The notes beneath the pieces were generated by a model. It had not been told where the DNA came from. It worked only from the letters and a program-made list of their open reading frames with translations, and did no database searches. Below, in pieces: positions 9,263 through 17,215 of a stretch of 64,000 bases of DNA (within the stretch, counting starts at the first letter, position 1; each line of letters begins with the position of its first letter). The position numbers and the translations under genes are program-made. Source of the DNA: Prosthecodimorpha staleyi (GTDB lineage: Bacteria > Pseudomonadota > Alphaproteobacteria > Rhizobiales > Ancalomicrobiaceae); contig NZ_JAHHZF010000008.1 of NCBI RefSeq assembly GCF_018729455.1, positions 124,001-188,000 of the forward strand. Direction: 5' to 3'.

Positions 9263-11142
9263 CCGGCGCGTCGTCGCGGCGCGCCATGGCCCCGGGCGGA
9301 TGCGGACGGCTGGTCTTCGAACAGCGCGGCAAGCTGTTCGGTCATGGCGCCGGCCAATTCCTCGGCGTCGACGATGGTCACGGCGCGCCGGTAGTAGCGG
9401 GTCACGTCGTGACCGATGCCGATCGCGATCAGTTCAACCGGGCTGCGCGTCTCGATCTCCTCGATCACCTGGCGCAGGTGCCGCTCCAGATAGTTGCCGG
9501 GATTGACCGACAGGGTGCTGTCGTCGACCGGCGCGCCGTCGGAGATCATCATCAGGATCTTGCGCGCCTCGGGGCGGCCGATCAGGCGGGAATGCGCCCA
9601 GGTCAGCGCCTCGCCGTCGATATTCTCCTTCAGCAGCCCCTCGCGCATCATCAGGCCGAGATTGCGCCGGGCGCGGCGCCAGGGGGCATCGGCCGACTTG
9701 TAGACGATGTGCCGGAGATCGTTGAGCCGGCCGGGCGTCGCCGGCTTGCCCGCCTGCAGCCAGGCTTCCCGCGCCTGTCCGCCTTTCCAGGCGCGGGTGG
9801 TGAAGCCCAGGATCTCGACCTTGACGCCGCAGCGTTCCAGCGTGCGCGCCAGAATGTCGGCGCAGGTCGCCGCCACCGTGATCGGCCGGCCGCGCATCGA
9901 GCCGGAATTGTCGATCAGCAGCGTCACCACCGTGTCGCGGAAGTCGGTGTCGCTCTCCTTCTTGAAGGACAGCGGGTGCATCGGGTCGATCACCACGCGG
10001 ACGAGCCGGGAGGCGTCGAGGATGCCTTCCTCCAGGTCGAACTGCCAGGACCTGTTCTGCTGCGCTAGCAGCCGCCGCTGCAGGCGGTTGGCGAGCCGGG
10101 CGACTGCGCCCTGGAGATGGGCGAGCTGCTTGTCGAGATGCCCGCGCAGCCGTTCCAGTTCGGCGGTATCGCAGAGATCCTCGGCATGGATGATCTCGTC
10201 GAACTTGGTCGTGAAGACCTTGTACTCGAAGTCGGGCGCCCGGTTGGAATGCGGCGGTTCCGGGCGGCGCGCCTCGCCGGCCTCGTCGGCGTCGGCGGCG
10301 TCGTCCTCGGCCATGTCCTGGGCTTCGGCCTCGGAGGCCTCGCTGTCACCCTCCTCGTCCTCGCCGGCGGCCTCGGCGGCTTCCGAATCGGTCTCCTCGG
10401 TCTCGTCCTGGGCGTCGCTCTCGCCCTGGTTCTGATCCTGGTTCTCCTGGCCCTGATCGCCCTCGTTCTCGTCCTCGTCGCTCTCCGGCTCGGCGCCGAG
10501 TTCGTCGCCCATGTCGAGCGAGGCGAGCAGGTCGCGCACCGAGGAGGCGAAGCGCTTCTGGTTCTCGACCGTGCCTTCGAGCTTGTCGAGCGCGGAGCCG
10601 GCCTTGTCCTCGATCCAGGGACGCCACAGCTCGACGATCTTGGCCGCGCTCGGCGGCGGCTTCAGCCCGGTCAGCCGCTCGCGCACCATCAAGGCGACGG
10701 CATCTTCCAGCGGCGCGTCGGCGCGGTCGGTGATGTCCTCGTAATTGCCGCGGTGGTACCGGTCGTCGAGCATGGCGGCGAGATTCTGGGCGACGCCGGC
10801 CATGCGCCGCGAGCCGATCGCCTCGCAGCGCGCCTGCTCGACCGCCTCGAACACCGCGCGCGCATTGCGGCCTTCCGGCTGCATGCTGCGATGCACGCCG
10901 ACATCATGGCAGGCGAGCTTGAGCGCCATGGAGTCGCCGAGCCCGCGCAGGATTGAGGCATCGCGCAGGGTCATCTTGCGCGGCGGTTCCGGCAGGCGCG
11001 CCTTGATGCCCGCCAGCACCGGGCGATCGGAGGCGAAGGCGACCTCCATCTCCGGCGTCTTGGCGATCGCTTTCATGCAGGCGGCGATGGCCTGCTTGAA
11101 GGGCTCGGTCGGGGGCGTCTGCTTGTCCTTGGGGCCTGCCAT
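9259..11142 (-). CDS. cobT: Cobaltochelatase subunit CobT
   Basis: 627 residues, the usual length for aerobic-pathway CobT. Residues 1-210 are the conserved N-terminal domain, and residues 215-295 are a very acidic Glu/Asp/Gln/Ala tract typical of the family. A von Willebrand A-type domain follows, with the metal-binding DNSGSMRG at about residues 411-418 and [11 protein letters not shown] at about 524-534. CobT assembles with the AAA+ subunit CobS into a chaperone-like ring that drives CobN to insert cobalt into hydrogenobyrinic acid a,c-diamide. The gene starts 15 bases after the cobS stop and overlaps the phytase-like gene, so the three form one operon. CobN is not in this window. Confidence 0.96.
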   Translation of the reverse strand: MAGPKDKQTPPTEPFKQAIAACMKAIAKTPEMEVAFASDRPVLAGIKARLPEPPRKMTLRDASILRGLGDSMALKLACHDVGVHRSMQPEGRNARAVFEAVEQARCEAIGSRRMAGVAQNLAAMLDDRYHRGNYEDITDRADAPLEDAVALMVRERLTGLKPPPSAAKIVELWRPWIEDKAGSALDKLEGTVENQKRFASSVRDLLASLDMGDELGAEPESDEDENEGDQGQENQDQNQGESDAQDETEETDSEAAEAAGEDEEGDSEASEAEAQDMAEDDAADADEAGEARRPEPPHSNRAPDFEYKVFTTKFDEIIHAEDLCDTAELERLRGHLDKQLAHLQGAVARLANRLQRRLLAQQNRSWQFDLEEGILDASRLVRVVIDPMHPLSFKKESDTDFRDTVVTLLIDNSGSMRGRPITVAATCADILARTLERCGVKVEILGFTTRAWKGGQAREAWLQAGKPATPGRLNDLRHIVYKSADAPWRRARRNLGLMMREGLLKENIDGEALTWAHSRLIGRPEARKILMMISDGAPVDDSTLSVNPGNYLERHLRQVIEEIETRSPVELIAIGIGHDVTRYYRRAVTIVDAEELAGAMTEQLAALFEDQPSASARGHGAPRRRAG

Positions 11143-11157
11143 GGTGCGCGTTCGCGA

Positions 11158-12144
11158 TCAGCTCAGGACCACGTTCAAGGCCGATTCCGGCAGGTCCTTG
11201 CCGAAGCAGCGCTGGTAGAACTCGGCCACCTTCGGCCGTTCGGTCTCGTCGCACTTGTTCAGGAAGGTGACCCGGAAGGCGAAGCCGACATCGCCGAAGA
11301 TGTCGGCATTCTCGGCCCAGGTCAGCACGGTGCGCGGGCTCATCACGGTGGACAGTTCGCCCGACATGAAGGCGTTGCGGGTCATGTCGGCGACGCGGAC
11401 CATCTTGGAGACGATGTCCTTGCCGGCGTCGGAGTGGAAGTGCTTGGCCTTGGCCAGCACGATGTCGACTTCCTTGTCGTGCGGCAGGTAGTTCAGCGTC
11501 ACGACGATCGACCAGCGGTCCATCTGGCCCTGGTTGATCTGCTGCGTGCCGTGATAGAGGCCGGACGTGTCGCCGAGGCCGATCGTGTTGGCGGTCGCGA
11601 ACAGGCGGAACCACGGGTGAGGGCGGATGACCCGGCTCTGGTCGAGCAGGGTCAGCTTGCCGGCGACCTCGAGCACGCGCTGGATCACGAACATCACGTC
11701 CGGGCGGCCGGCGTCATATTCGTCGAAGACCAGCGCGGTGTTGGTCTGCAGCGCCCAAGGCAGGATGCCGTCGCGGAACTCGGTCACCTGCTTGCCGTCG
11801 CGCAGGACGATGGCGTCCTTGCCGATCAGGTCGATGCGGCTGATGTGACTGTCCAGGTTGACGCGCACGCAGGGCCAGTTCAGCCGGGCGGCAACCTGCT
11901 CGATATGGGTCGATTTTCCGGTGCCGTGATAGCCCGAGATCATCACGCGGCGGTTCTTGGCGAAACCGGCCAGGATCGCCAGCGTCGTGTCGCGGTCGAA
12001 CAGGTAGTCGGGATCGAAATCCGGAACGTGTTCGGACGGCTCCGAATAGGCTGGCACTTCGAGATCGGTATCGATGCCGAAAACCTGCCGCACCGAGATC
12101 TTCATGTCGGGCACGAAGCTCGGGCCCTTATCCAACACAGTCAT
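11158..12144 (-). CDS. cobS: Cobaltochelatase subunit CobS (AAA+ ATPase)
   Basis: 328 residues. The ATG at 12144 is chosen because GGAGG lies five bases upstream and the protein then begins like known CobS ([12 protein letters not shown] follows shortly). The same frame stays open much further upstream, to 12540, but that stretch covers DNA hairpins with unit lengths not divisible by three. Walker A is GYHGTGKST at residues 71-79 and Walker B is LVFDEYD at about 138-144; a sensor-like [14 protein letters not shown] follows. With CobT it powers cobalt insertion in the aerobic cobalamin pathway. Three tandem stem-loops lie in its presumed 5' leader. Confidence 0.96.
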   Translation of the reverse strand: MTVLDKGPSFVPDMKISVRQVFGIDTDLEVPAYSEPSEHVPDFDPDYLFDRDTTLAILAGFAKNRRVMISGYHGTGKSTHIEQVAARLNWPCVRVNLDSHISRIDLIGKDAIVLRDGKQVTEFRDGILPWALQTNTALVFDEYDAGRPDVMFVIQRVLEVAGKLTLLDQSRVIRPHPWFRLFATANTIGLGDTSGLYHGTQQINQGQMDRWSIVVTLNYLPHDKEVDIVLAKAKHFHSDAGKDIVSKMVRVADMTRNAFMSGELSTVMSPRTVLTWAENADIFGDVGFAFRVTFLNKCDETERPKVAEFYQRCFGKDLPESALNVVLS

Positions 12145-12156
12145 TTCGCCTCCGTG

Positions 12157-12264
12157 GCCGGACAAAGAATGTCCGGCACCTTCGTCCCGTGGCCGCGCAT
12201 CAGGAATACGCGGCACCTTCGTCCCGTGGCCGAATACCGGAATATTCGGCGCCTTCGTCCTGTC
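12157..12264 (-). repeat. Three tandem stem-loops in front of cobS, with compensatory stem changes
   Basis: Read in the cobS direction, three hairpins follow each other with unit lengths of 37 and 35 bases. The stems are GCCGAATA/TATTCGGC (12229-12250), GCCGCGTA/TGCGCGGC with one G-T pair (12192-12214) and GCCGGACA/TGTCCGGC (12157-12177). The loops all begin TTC. Hairpins 1-2 and 2-3 are joined by the identical 14-base spacer CACGGGACGAAGGT, and a degraded copy of the spacer precedes the first. Stem sequences differ but stay paired, which indicates selection on structure. The last hairpin ends 12 bases before the cobS ATG, so this could be a leader RNA element or a DNA-level palindromic repeat. 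Confidence 0.85.
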
Positions 12265-12339
12265 GCGGCCGGATCGGAGCGCGGCTCGCGTCCGGTTCTG
12301 CCGCACCGGCCCGTCGCGCGGCGCGCAGGCCGCGCGACC

Positions 12340-12358
12340 CACAAGGTCAGTCCTTGTG
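12340..12358. promoter_or_regulatory. Inverted repeat upstream of cobS, candidate operator
   Basis: CACAAGGTCAGTCCTTGTG is a perfect 7-base inverted repeat with a 5-base centre, about 200 bases upstream of the cobS start. Directly next to it, on the cobS strand, is CATTATGAC, a weak -10 resemblance. It could be a regulator site or a small hairpin; nothing else in the sequence decides this. Confidence 0.35.
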
Positions 12359-12451
12359 TCATAATGCCATTTCGGCCGACTGGAAATCCAAAACGGCGTC
12401 AGCGCGCGATTTCGGCCCTGCAGGGCAGGGGCCCGGTCCGACAGCCCTCGT

Positions 12452-13078
12452 TCAGCACAGCCCCGTCGTCTTGAGGTAGTTGTAGGCCTCGATGATTTCC
12501 TGCAGTCGTCCCTCGGAGGATCGATCGCCGCCATTGGCATCCGGGTGGTGGCGCTTCACCAATTCCTTGAAGCGCGCCTTGATGTCGGCCGGGCTGGCCG
12601 TCTCGGCGAGATTGAGCACGTCGAGCGAGCGGCGCTCCAGGTTCTTGAGCTTGCGGCGCGGCTCCGGCTTCGGCGGCTCCTCGGCGGCGGTCGCGGAGAA
12701 GCGCGCCCGGCGGCGGAACAGGAAGAAGCGGTCGTCGTAGCGCGGCGGCGCGTCGCCCGGCTCGCTCGGACGGCGACCGGCATGGGAATTGACCCCCATC
12801 GTCCAGGTCGGCCGGTGGCCGGTCTGGGCGTCCTTCTGGTAGTCGGCGACGGCCTCGTCCTTCATCCCCGAGAAGTAGTTGTAGGATTTATTGTACAGCC
12901 GGACGTGGTCTATGCAGAAATGGTAATATTCGCCCTCCCGGTCACGCCCCTTCGGCGCCGGGTGAGTTCCCGCCTCAGCGCACCCGCCCCATTCGCAGGG
13001 CGGATGCGCGTCGCGCTGGATCCGCACTTCGTCGGGCTTGATGCGGATGCGATCGAAAATCTTGGATTCGAACTTCAT
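12452..13078 (-). CDS. J-domain (DnaJ-like) protein upstream of cobS
   Basis: 208 residues from the ATG at 13078 ([17 protein letters not shown]); an upstream start at 13270 would add an unrelated Arg-rich tail. The first half carries a CEWGGC ... HFC cysteine/histidine arrangement at about residues 29-60 and [13 protein letters not shown]. The second half is a J domain at about residues 150-208 with the invariant HPD in [11 protein letters not shown] domains stimulate the ATPase of Hsp70. In Rhizobiales this gene regularly sits between bolA and cobS, as it does here (divergent from bolA). A specific partner is unknown. Confidence 0.88.
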   Translation of the reverse strand: MKFESKIFDRIRIKPDEVRIQRDAHPPCEWGGCAEAGTHPAPKGRDREGEYYHFCIDHVRLYNKSYNYFSGMKDEAVADYQKDAQTGHRPTWTMGVNSHAGRRPSEPGDAPPRYDDRFFLFRRRARFSATAAEEPPKPEPRRKLKNLERRSLDVLNLAETASPADIKARFKELVKRHHPDANGGDRSSEGRLQEIIEAYNYLKTTGLC

Positions 13079-13206
13079 CGCCCGATTATGGTGGCCGGAG
13101 GCCCCTCCCACAAGCGTTCGAAGGGCGTGCCGCACGGCCCACCCATGCAGACCCGGTCCGCATCGCGCGCCCTTGCGGCGGGGTGTGCGGCTGCTATCCT
13201 GAACCC

Positions 13207-13482
13207 ATGTCCGCACCGCAGACGACCTACCGCGATCGAATCGTGACGAAACTGACCGCAGCCTTTGCACCGGCTGCGCTCGATGTGATCGACGAGAGCG
13301 CGCAGCATCACGGCCACGGCGGCTGGCGGGAGGGCGGCGAGACCCATTTCCGGGTCCGGATCGCCGCCAGTGCCCTGGCCGGGCTCAGCCGGGTCGAGCA
13401 GCATCGCCGCATCAATGCGGTGCTGGCGGCCGAATTGGCGGAACGGGTTCATGCGCTCGCCATCGAGGCAACGGCGGCCTGA
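13207..13482 (+). CDS. bolA: BolA family protein
   Basis: 91 residues from the ATG at 13207, divergent from the J-domain gene with 128 bases between the starts. The BolA signature is visible: DVIDESAQHHGHGG at residues 26-39, then THFRVRIAASALAGLSRVEQHR and the terminal helix VHALAIEA. An in-frame ATG at 13183 is less likely since homologues start close to YRDRI. BolA proteins act with monothiol glutaredoxins in iron-sulfur cluster handling and in stress-related morphology. Length and motifs are normal. Confidence 0.92.
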   Translation: MSAPQTTYRDRIVTKLTAAFAPAALDVIDESAQHHGHGGWREGGETHFRVRIAASALAGLSRVEQHRRINAVLAAELAERVHALAIEATAA

Positions 13483-13701
13483 TCGGAGGCCCGCGGGATC
13501 ACCGCAGGGCCGGCGGCATCTCGCCGCCGCATCACGAAAACTTCATCCGGTGACGGCATCCTGACAGACGGGCCGGAAGGGCTCAGCTTGACCCGATCTC
13601 CGCTGGGGTGGATGGTGTCGGCGGGTGGTCGGGGGTTACCGGGCGAACCGCGCAACGCCGTTGCGGGGGACGAACGCGTTCCATTCGAGGAGATGATCCG
13701 C

Positions 13702-14853
13702 ATGACGACCAACCGGTTCAATGCCGCTGCGGCCACGGTGCTGCTGGCGGGCGCGCTGGTGACTGGCCCGGCCTTTGCCCAGACGCAGAACCGCGCGCTC
13801 ATGGAAATCCCGGCCGACAAGGCGCGGATCTCCGGTTCCATCGTGATCGACTACAATTCGCGCTCGGAGCGGTCCCAGTCCAAGGAGGACGTCTACGAGA
13901 TCGGCGAACTGGCGATCGCCGACCTGATGATCCTGCGCGGGACCATCAGCCGGGTGCCTGAGACCAATATGAACTATTCGGTCAAGTTCGACGTGGTGAA
14001 CCCGAACAATCCGGGTCAGGTTGCCCGCGAAGTGGCGATCCTGCGCGGCGACGTACCGATCGATTCCAACGGCCGCTACAATCCGGAGGCCGGCAATCTT
14101 CGCATCGATATCGTCAAGGGCAACCAGGCGACCTACAAGTATAGCGGTGCCATCCAGGGTCGCGCCGTGGTGCGCTGGTGGGATGTCGCCAAGAAGCTGA
14201 AGTCGGCCGCCAAGGAGGCCACCAAGGCCTATTCGCGCTATGTCGACGGCAAGGTGATCACCATTCAGGTCAAGAACCCGGATCCGCTGCGTTTCGATCG
14301 GCTCGGCCTGGCCTCGGGTCCGTTCTCCTTCCTGGCCGAGACCAAGGTCTCCGGCGTGCTCGACTACGATTACGAACTCGGCAACTGGCTGACTGACCAG
14401 AACGGCGTCACTTTCACCTATGCGGTCGGCGACAAGGTCATCGCAGACAAGATCACCGGATCGATTCGTTTCGTGTCCGAGCCCGGTGAGATGACCGACG
14501 CCAAGGGCAAGAAGCACAAGTACACGTCCTACTACGACTACAGCCTGCGCCTCAACGAGCAGCCGGTGAACAAGGACTCGGGCTTCTTTGGCGGGGATAC
14601 GACCCAGGCCGACACCGATGCCTTCTTCTCGAATGCCGATACGACCAAGCCGGGCATCTACGGGCGGGTCTACTATTCGGACAGCGATACCGGCTGCAAG
14701 CGCGTGGCCGACGACAAGGGCACCTTCAAGTGCGTCGGCCCGACGCGTAGCGAGGTCACCTACGACCTCAAGGGCGTCGGCGTGAACTATCAGCAGCTGG
14801 CCAACTGGGTGAAGCTCGAGCAGCTGGTCATCGGACCGTTCACCGACGAATGA
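13702..14853 (+). CDS. Unrecognised secreted protein, 383 residues
   Basis: The ATG at 13702 follows GAGGAG at nine bases. An ATG at 13693 in the same frame has no spaced ribosome binding site. Residues 9-27 are a clear signal peptide ending GPAFAQTQ, so the mature protein is exported. The rest is a mainly polar, beta-like sequence with aromatic-rich segments (VIDYNSRSERSQSKEDVY, FTYAVGDKVIADKITGSI, YTSYYDYSLRL). There are only two cysteines, close together near the C-terminus (TGCKRVADD and TFKCVGPT), which could form a disulfide in the periplasm. I cannot match it to a family. It is monocistronic and followed by a strong terminator. Confidence 0.8.
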   Translation: MTTNRFNAAAATVLLAGALVTGPAFAQTQNRALMEIPADKARISGSIVIDYNSRSERSQSKEDVYEIGELAIADLMILRGTISRVPETNMNYSVKFDVVNPNNPGQVAREVAILRGDVPIDSNGRYNPEAGNLRIDIVKGNQATYKYSGAIQGRAVVRWWDVAKKLKSAAKEATKAYSRYVDGKVITIQVKNPDPLRFDRLGLASGPFSFLAETKVSGVLDYDYELGNWLTDQNGVTFTYAVGDKVIADKITGSIRFVSEPGEMTDAKGKKHKYTSYYDYSLRLNEQPVNKDSGFFGGDTTQADTDAFFSNADTTKPGIYGRVYYSDSDTGCKRVADDKGTFKCVGPTRSEVTYDLKGVGVNYQQLANWVKLEQLVIGPFTDE

Positions 14854-14937
14854 AACCCGGCCGGGGTGACGGTCCGGGGCGGCGCGCCGACTGACGGTCG
14901 GCCGCCGTGGCCGGATTACGGTCTGCGTCGCGAAACG

Positions 14938-14977
14938 AAAAGGCCCGCGCCGTCCCGATGGGGTGGCGCGGGCCTTT
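14938..14977. terminator. Strong bidirectional-looking terminator
   Basis: AAAGGCCCGCGCC at 14939-14951 pairs with GGCGCGGGCCTTT at 14965-14977 across a 13-base loop. The stem has A residues on the left arm and T residues on the right. It lies 85 bases after the stop of the secreted protein and about 80 bases past the end of the leftward 24-residue peptide gene, so it can serve transcripts from both sides. Confidence 0.85.
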
Positions 14978-15057
14978 GTGCGTGCTGAGCCGGGATTGGG
15001 CGATCGTGGCGGACGATCCGCAGCGGACGGGGCCGCCGTGGACCGCTTCGTTCCGTG

Positions 15058-15132
15058 TCAGCGCAGGCCGAAGAAGGACAGGACGGCGAGCACGACGACG
15101 ACGAGACCGACCAGATAGATGATACCGTTCAT
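15058..15132 (-). CDS. 24-residue single-span membrane peptide
   Basis: A complete tiny reading frame: it begins MNGIIYLVGL, continues through an uninterrupted valine/leucine/isoleucine segment, and ends LSFFGLR with a TGA. A GAGGG ribosome binding site lies nine bases before the ATG. Peptides of this type (a short polar start, one hydrophobic span and a terminal GLR) occur as tiny hypothetical proteins in many Rhizobiales. The protein would insert in the inner membrane. It lies downstream of GH15 on the same strand and just before a strong terminator, which fits a real short transcript. No function is known. Confidence 0.6.
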   Translation of the reverse strand: MNGIIYLVGLVVVVLAVLSFFGLR

Positions 15133-15280
15133 GGACTTGACCCTCGCGTTTCAAGGGGGCGGCCGTCGCGGCGGGATGCCGGGGTGGCCGGGTTGATGCG
15201 GGTCAACGCGCCGCCGGCCCAACTGTTCCGCTGAAGCCGGAATCCCGGGCCGCAGCGCCCCAAGCCGTGTCGCGGCGCGG

Positions 15281-17071
15281 TCAGGCGATTTCGCTCCATG
15301 GCCGCGACAGGGCGACGGCGCACAGGATCGTGCCGACCAGCGAATAGGTCTGCGGATAGTTGCCCCACAATTCGCCCGTCGCCGGATCCAGGTCCTCGGA
15401 GAACAGGCCGGCGGCGTTCCGGCGCGACAGGAGATCGATGAAGATGGCGCGGGCATCGTCGGTGCGACCGATCGCATGCAAGGCGAGGACGTACCAGAAG
15501 GTGCAGACGATGAAGGCGGTCTCCGGCTCGCCGAAATCGTCGGGATGGTTGTAGCGGAGCAGGTACTTGCCGCGCATCAGCCCGGCACCGATCGCCTCGA
15601 CGGTCGAGACGAAGCGCGGATCGGTCGGCGGCAGGAAGCCGAGATCGGCCATCAGCAGGACGCTGGCGTCGAGGGTCTGCGAGCCTTCGCTCTCGACGAA
15701 GGCGCCGAGCTCGGCGTTCCAGGTCCGCTCTTCGATCCAGGTGCGGATGCGGTCGGCATGGCCGCTCCAATAGGCGGCCCGGTCCTCGGCGCGCAGCGTC
15801 AGCGCGATCCGGCGCAGCCGGTCGGCCGAGGCCCAGCACATCAGCGCCGAATGGGTGTGGACCCGGGCCCGGCCGCGATATTCCCAGATGCCCGCATCCG
15901 GCTCCAGCGCCACCGCGACGGCCTTCTCGCCCATCCGCTCGAGTTCCTGGAATAGGGCGCTCTTGTCGATGGCGGGCAGGCGCTGATCGTGGAACCATTG
16001 CGTGTTGGCCATGATGGCGGCCCCGAACACGTCGTTCTGCCGCTGGACATGGGCGGCATTGCCGCGCCGGACCGGCCCCATGCCCCGATAGCCGGGCAGG
16101 GCGGCGACGATCACCTCGTCGAGATCGTCGGACGGGACGAGGCCGTAGACCGGCTTCAGCCAGCCGTCCTGCGACAGCGCGAAGGCATTGCGCATATAGC
16201 CGAGAAAGCCCTCCATCGTCCGGGTGGCGCCGAGAAGGTTGAGCGCGCGCACGACGAAGAAGGCGTCGCGCAGCCAGCAGGCTCGGTAGTCCCAATTGCG
16301 CTCGGTATGGGGCGCTTCCGGGATCGACGTGGTCATGGCGGCAACGACGGCGCCGGTCTCCTCATAGGCGGAGAGCTTCAAGGTGATGGCGGAGCGCAGC
16401 ACCGCATCCTGCCACTCGAGCGGGATGGACAGGTTGCGGCACCACTGAAACCAGTAGCTACGCGTGCGCTCCTCGAAGCGGTTGGAGGTCTCTTCCAGAT
16501 CGGCGGGAAAGATCTCGTCGGCACCGAGCACGAACACGATCGGCTGGGTCACCACGAAGGCCGCCTCGCGCGCCACATAGGCGACCGGCGCATTGGTGGT
16601 GACGCGCAGCGTCTCGCTGTCGCCGACATAGCGGATGTGGTTGGAGCCCATCACCTTGCGGGGCGACGCTGCACCCCAGGAAAAGCGCGGTCGGATGCGG
16701 ACCTGCAGGCGCGGATAGCCGCAGATCGGCTCGATCCGGCGGATCAGCATCGGCGGCCGATAGGAGCGCTCGTGCTGGATGAAGCGTGGCGCGAAATCGA
16801 TCACCCGGATGCCGGAACCATCGGACGCCCAAAGCGTTGTCTCCAGTACCGCGGAGTTGGGCCGATAGCGCTGCTCCGCCCGTTGGAACCGGTCGAGCAC
16901 GATGTCCATGAACCCGTCCTCCTGCTCGTCCATGAGCAGGCGGCAAAAGACAGGGTCTCCATCGAGATAGGGATAGCACCACCAGACGATCCGAGCCTCA
17001 TGGTCGATCAGGGCTGCCGTGGCGCAGTTTCCGATCGGTGATAGATTAACGGTAGAATTTCTGTCTTTCAT
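15281..17071 (-). CDS. Glycoside hydrolase family 15 protein (glucoamylase/trehalase type)
   Basis: 596 residues from the ATG at 17071, where AGGAA lies nine bases upstream; an ATG at 17080 is adjacent to the same AGGAA and less likely. The GH15 features are the N-terminal beta domain beginning LSPIGNCATAALID with WWCYPYLDGDPVF, the catalytic (alpha/alpha)6 barrel with ERNWDYRACWLRDAFF near residue 280, and the late QTYSLVGTILCAV. Bacterial GH15 enzymes hydrolyse alpha-1,4-glucans or act as trehalases. The gene is divergent from otsA and otsB, an arrangement frequent in Rhizobiales, so trehalose or glycogen turnover is the likely context. No signal peptide is seen, so it should be cytoplasmic. 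Confidence 0.9.
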   Translation of the reverse strand: MKDRNSTVNLSPIGNCATAALIDHEARIVWWCYPYLDGDPVFCRLLMDEQEDGFMDIVLDRFQRAEQRYRPNSAVLETTLWASDGSGIRVIDFAPRFIQHERSYRPPMLIRRIEPICGYPRLQVRIRPRFSWGAASPRKVMGSNHIRYVGDSETLRVTTNAPVAYVAREAAFVVTQPIVFVLGADEIFPADLEETSNRFEERTRSYWFQWCRNLSIPLEWQDAVLRSAITLKLSAYEETGAVVAAMTTSIPEAPHTERNWDYRACWLRDAFFVVRALNLLGATRTMEGFLGYMRNAFALSQDGWLKPVYGLVPSDDLDEVIVAALPGYRGMGPVRRGNAAHVQRQNDVFGAAIMANTQWFHDQRLPAIDKSALFQELERMGEKAVAVALEPDAGIWEYRGRARVHTHSALMCWASADRLRRIALTLRAEDRAAYWSGHADRIRTWIEERTWNAELGAFVESEGSQTLDASVLLMADLGFLPPTDPRFVSTVEAIGAGLMRGKYLLRYNHPDDFGEPETAFIVCTFWYVLALHAIGRTDDARAIFIDLLSRRNAAGLFSEDLDPATGELWGNYPQTYSLVGTILCAVALSRPWSEIA

Positions 17072-17080
17072 GTCACCCAT

Positions 17081-17215
17081 TTCCTGTCATGGTTATGGTT
17101 CGATATTTTGCGTCAATTTGAAAAATATTATCAAATACCGACGTAAATGCACATCCATTGATGTATTTGGTTTCTCAGGCTTGACAAGAGTGCCTGCAAT
17201 ACAATTTTAAAAGGC
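17081..17215. promoter_or_regulatory. AT-rich divergent control region between GH15 and otsA
   Basis: This is one of the few AT-rich stretches in the window and contains the start regions of two divergent genes. On the otsA strand, TTGACA at 17181-17186 matches the -35 consensus. TACAAT at 17200-17205 resembles a -10, but the gap of 13 is too short for a standard promoter, so the true -10 may be the ATTTTA just downstream, which would leave a nearly leaderless transcript. The GH15 side shows TTGACG near 17116 without a convincing -10. Treat the location as likely and the exact elements as uncertain. Confidence 0.45.

Noticed and set aside
12145-12451. Cobalamin riboswitch upstream of cobS
   Set aside because: No B12-box-like conserved core is visible and the hairpins are too short and regular.
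12145-12540. N-terminal extension of CobS
   Set aside because: The open frame crosses three hairpin repeats of 35-37 bases, which shift reading phase, while the ATG at 12144 has a good ribosome binding site and matches the usual N-terminus.
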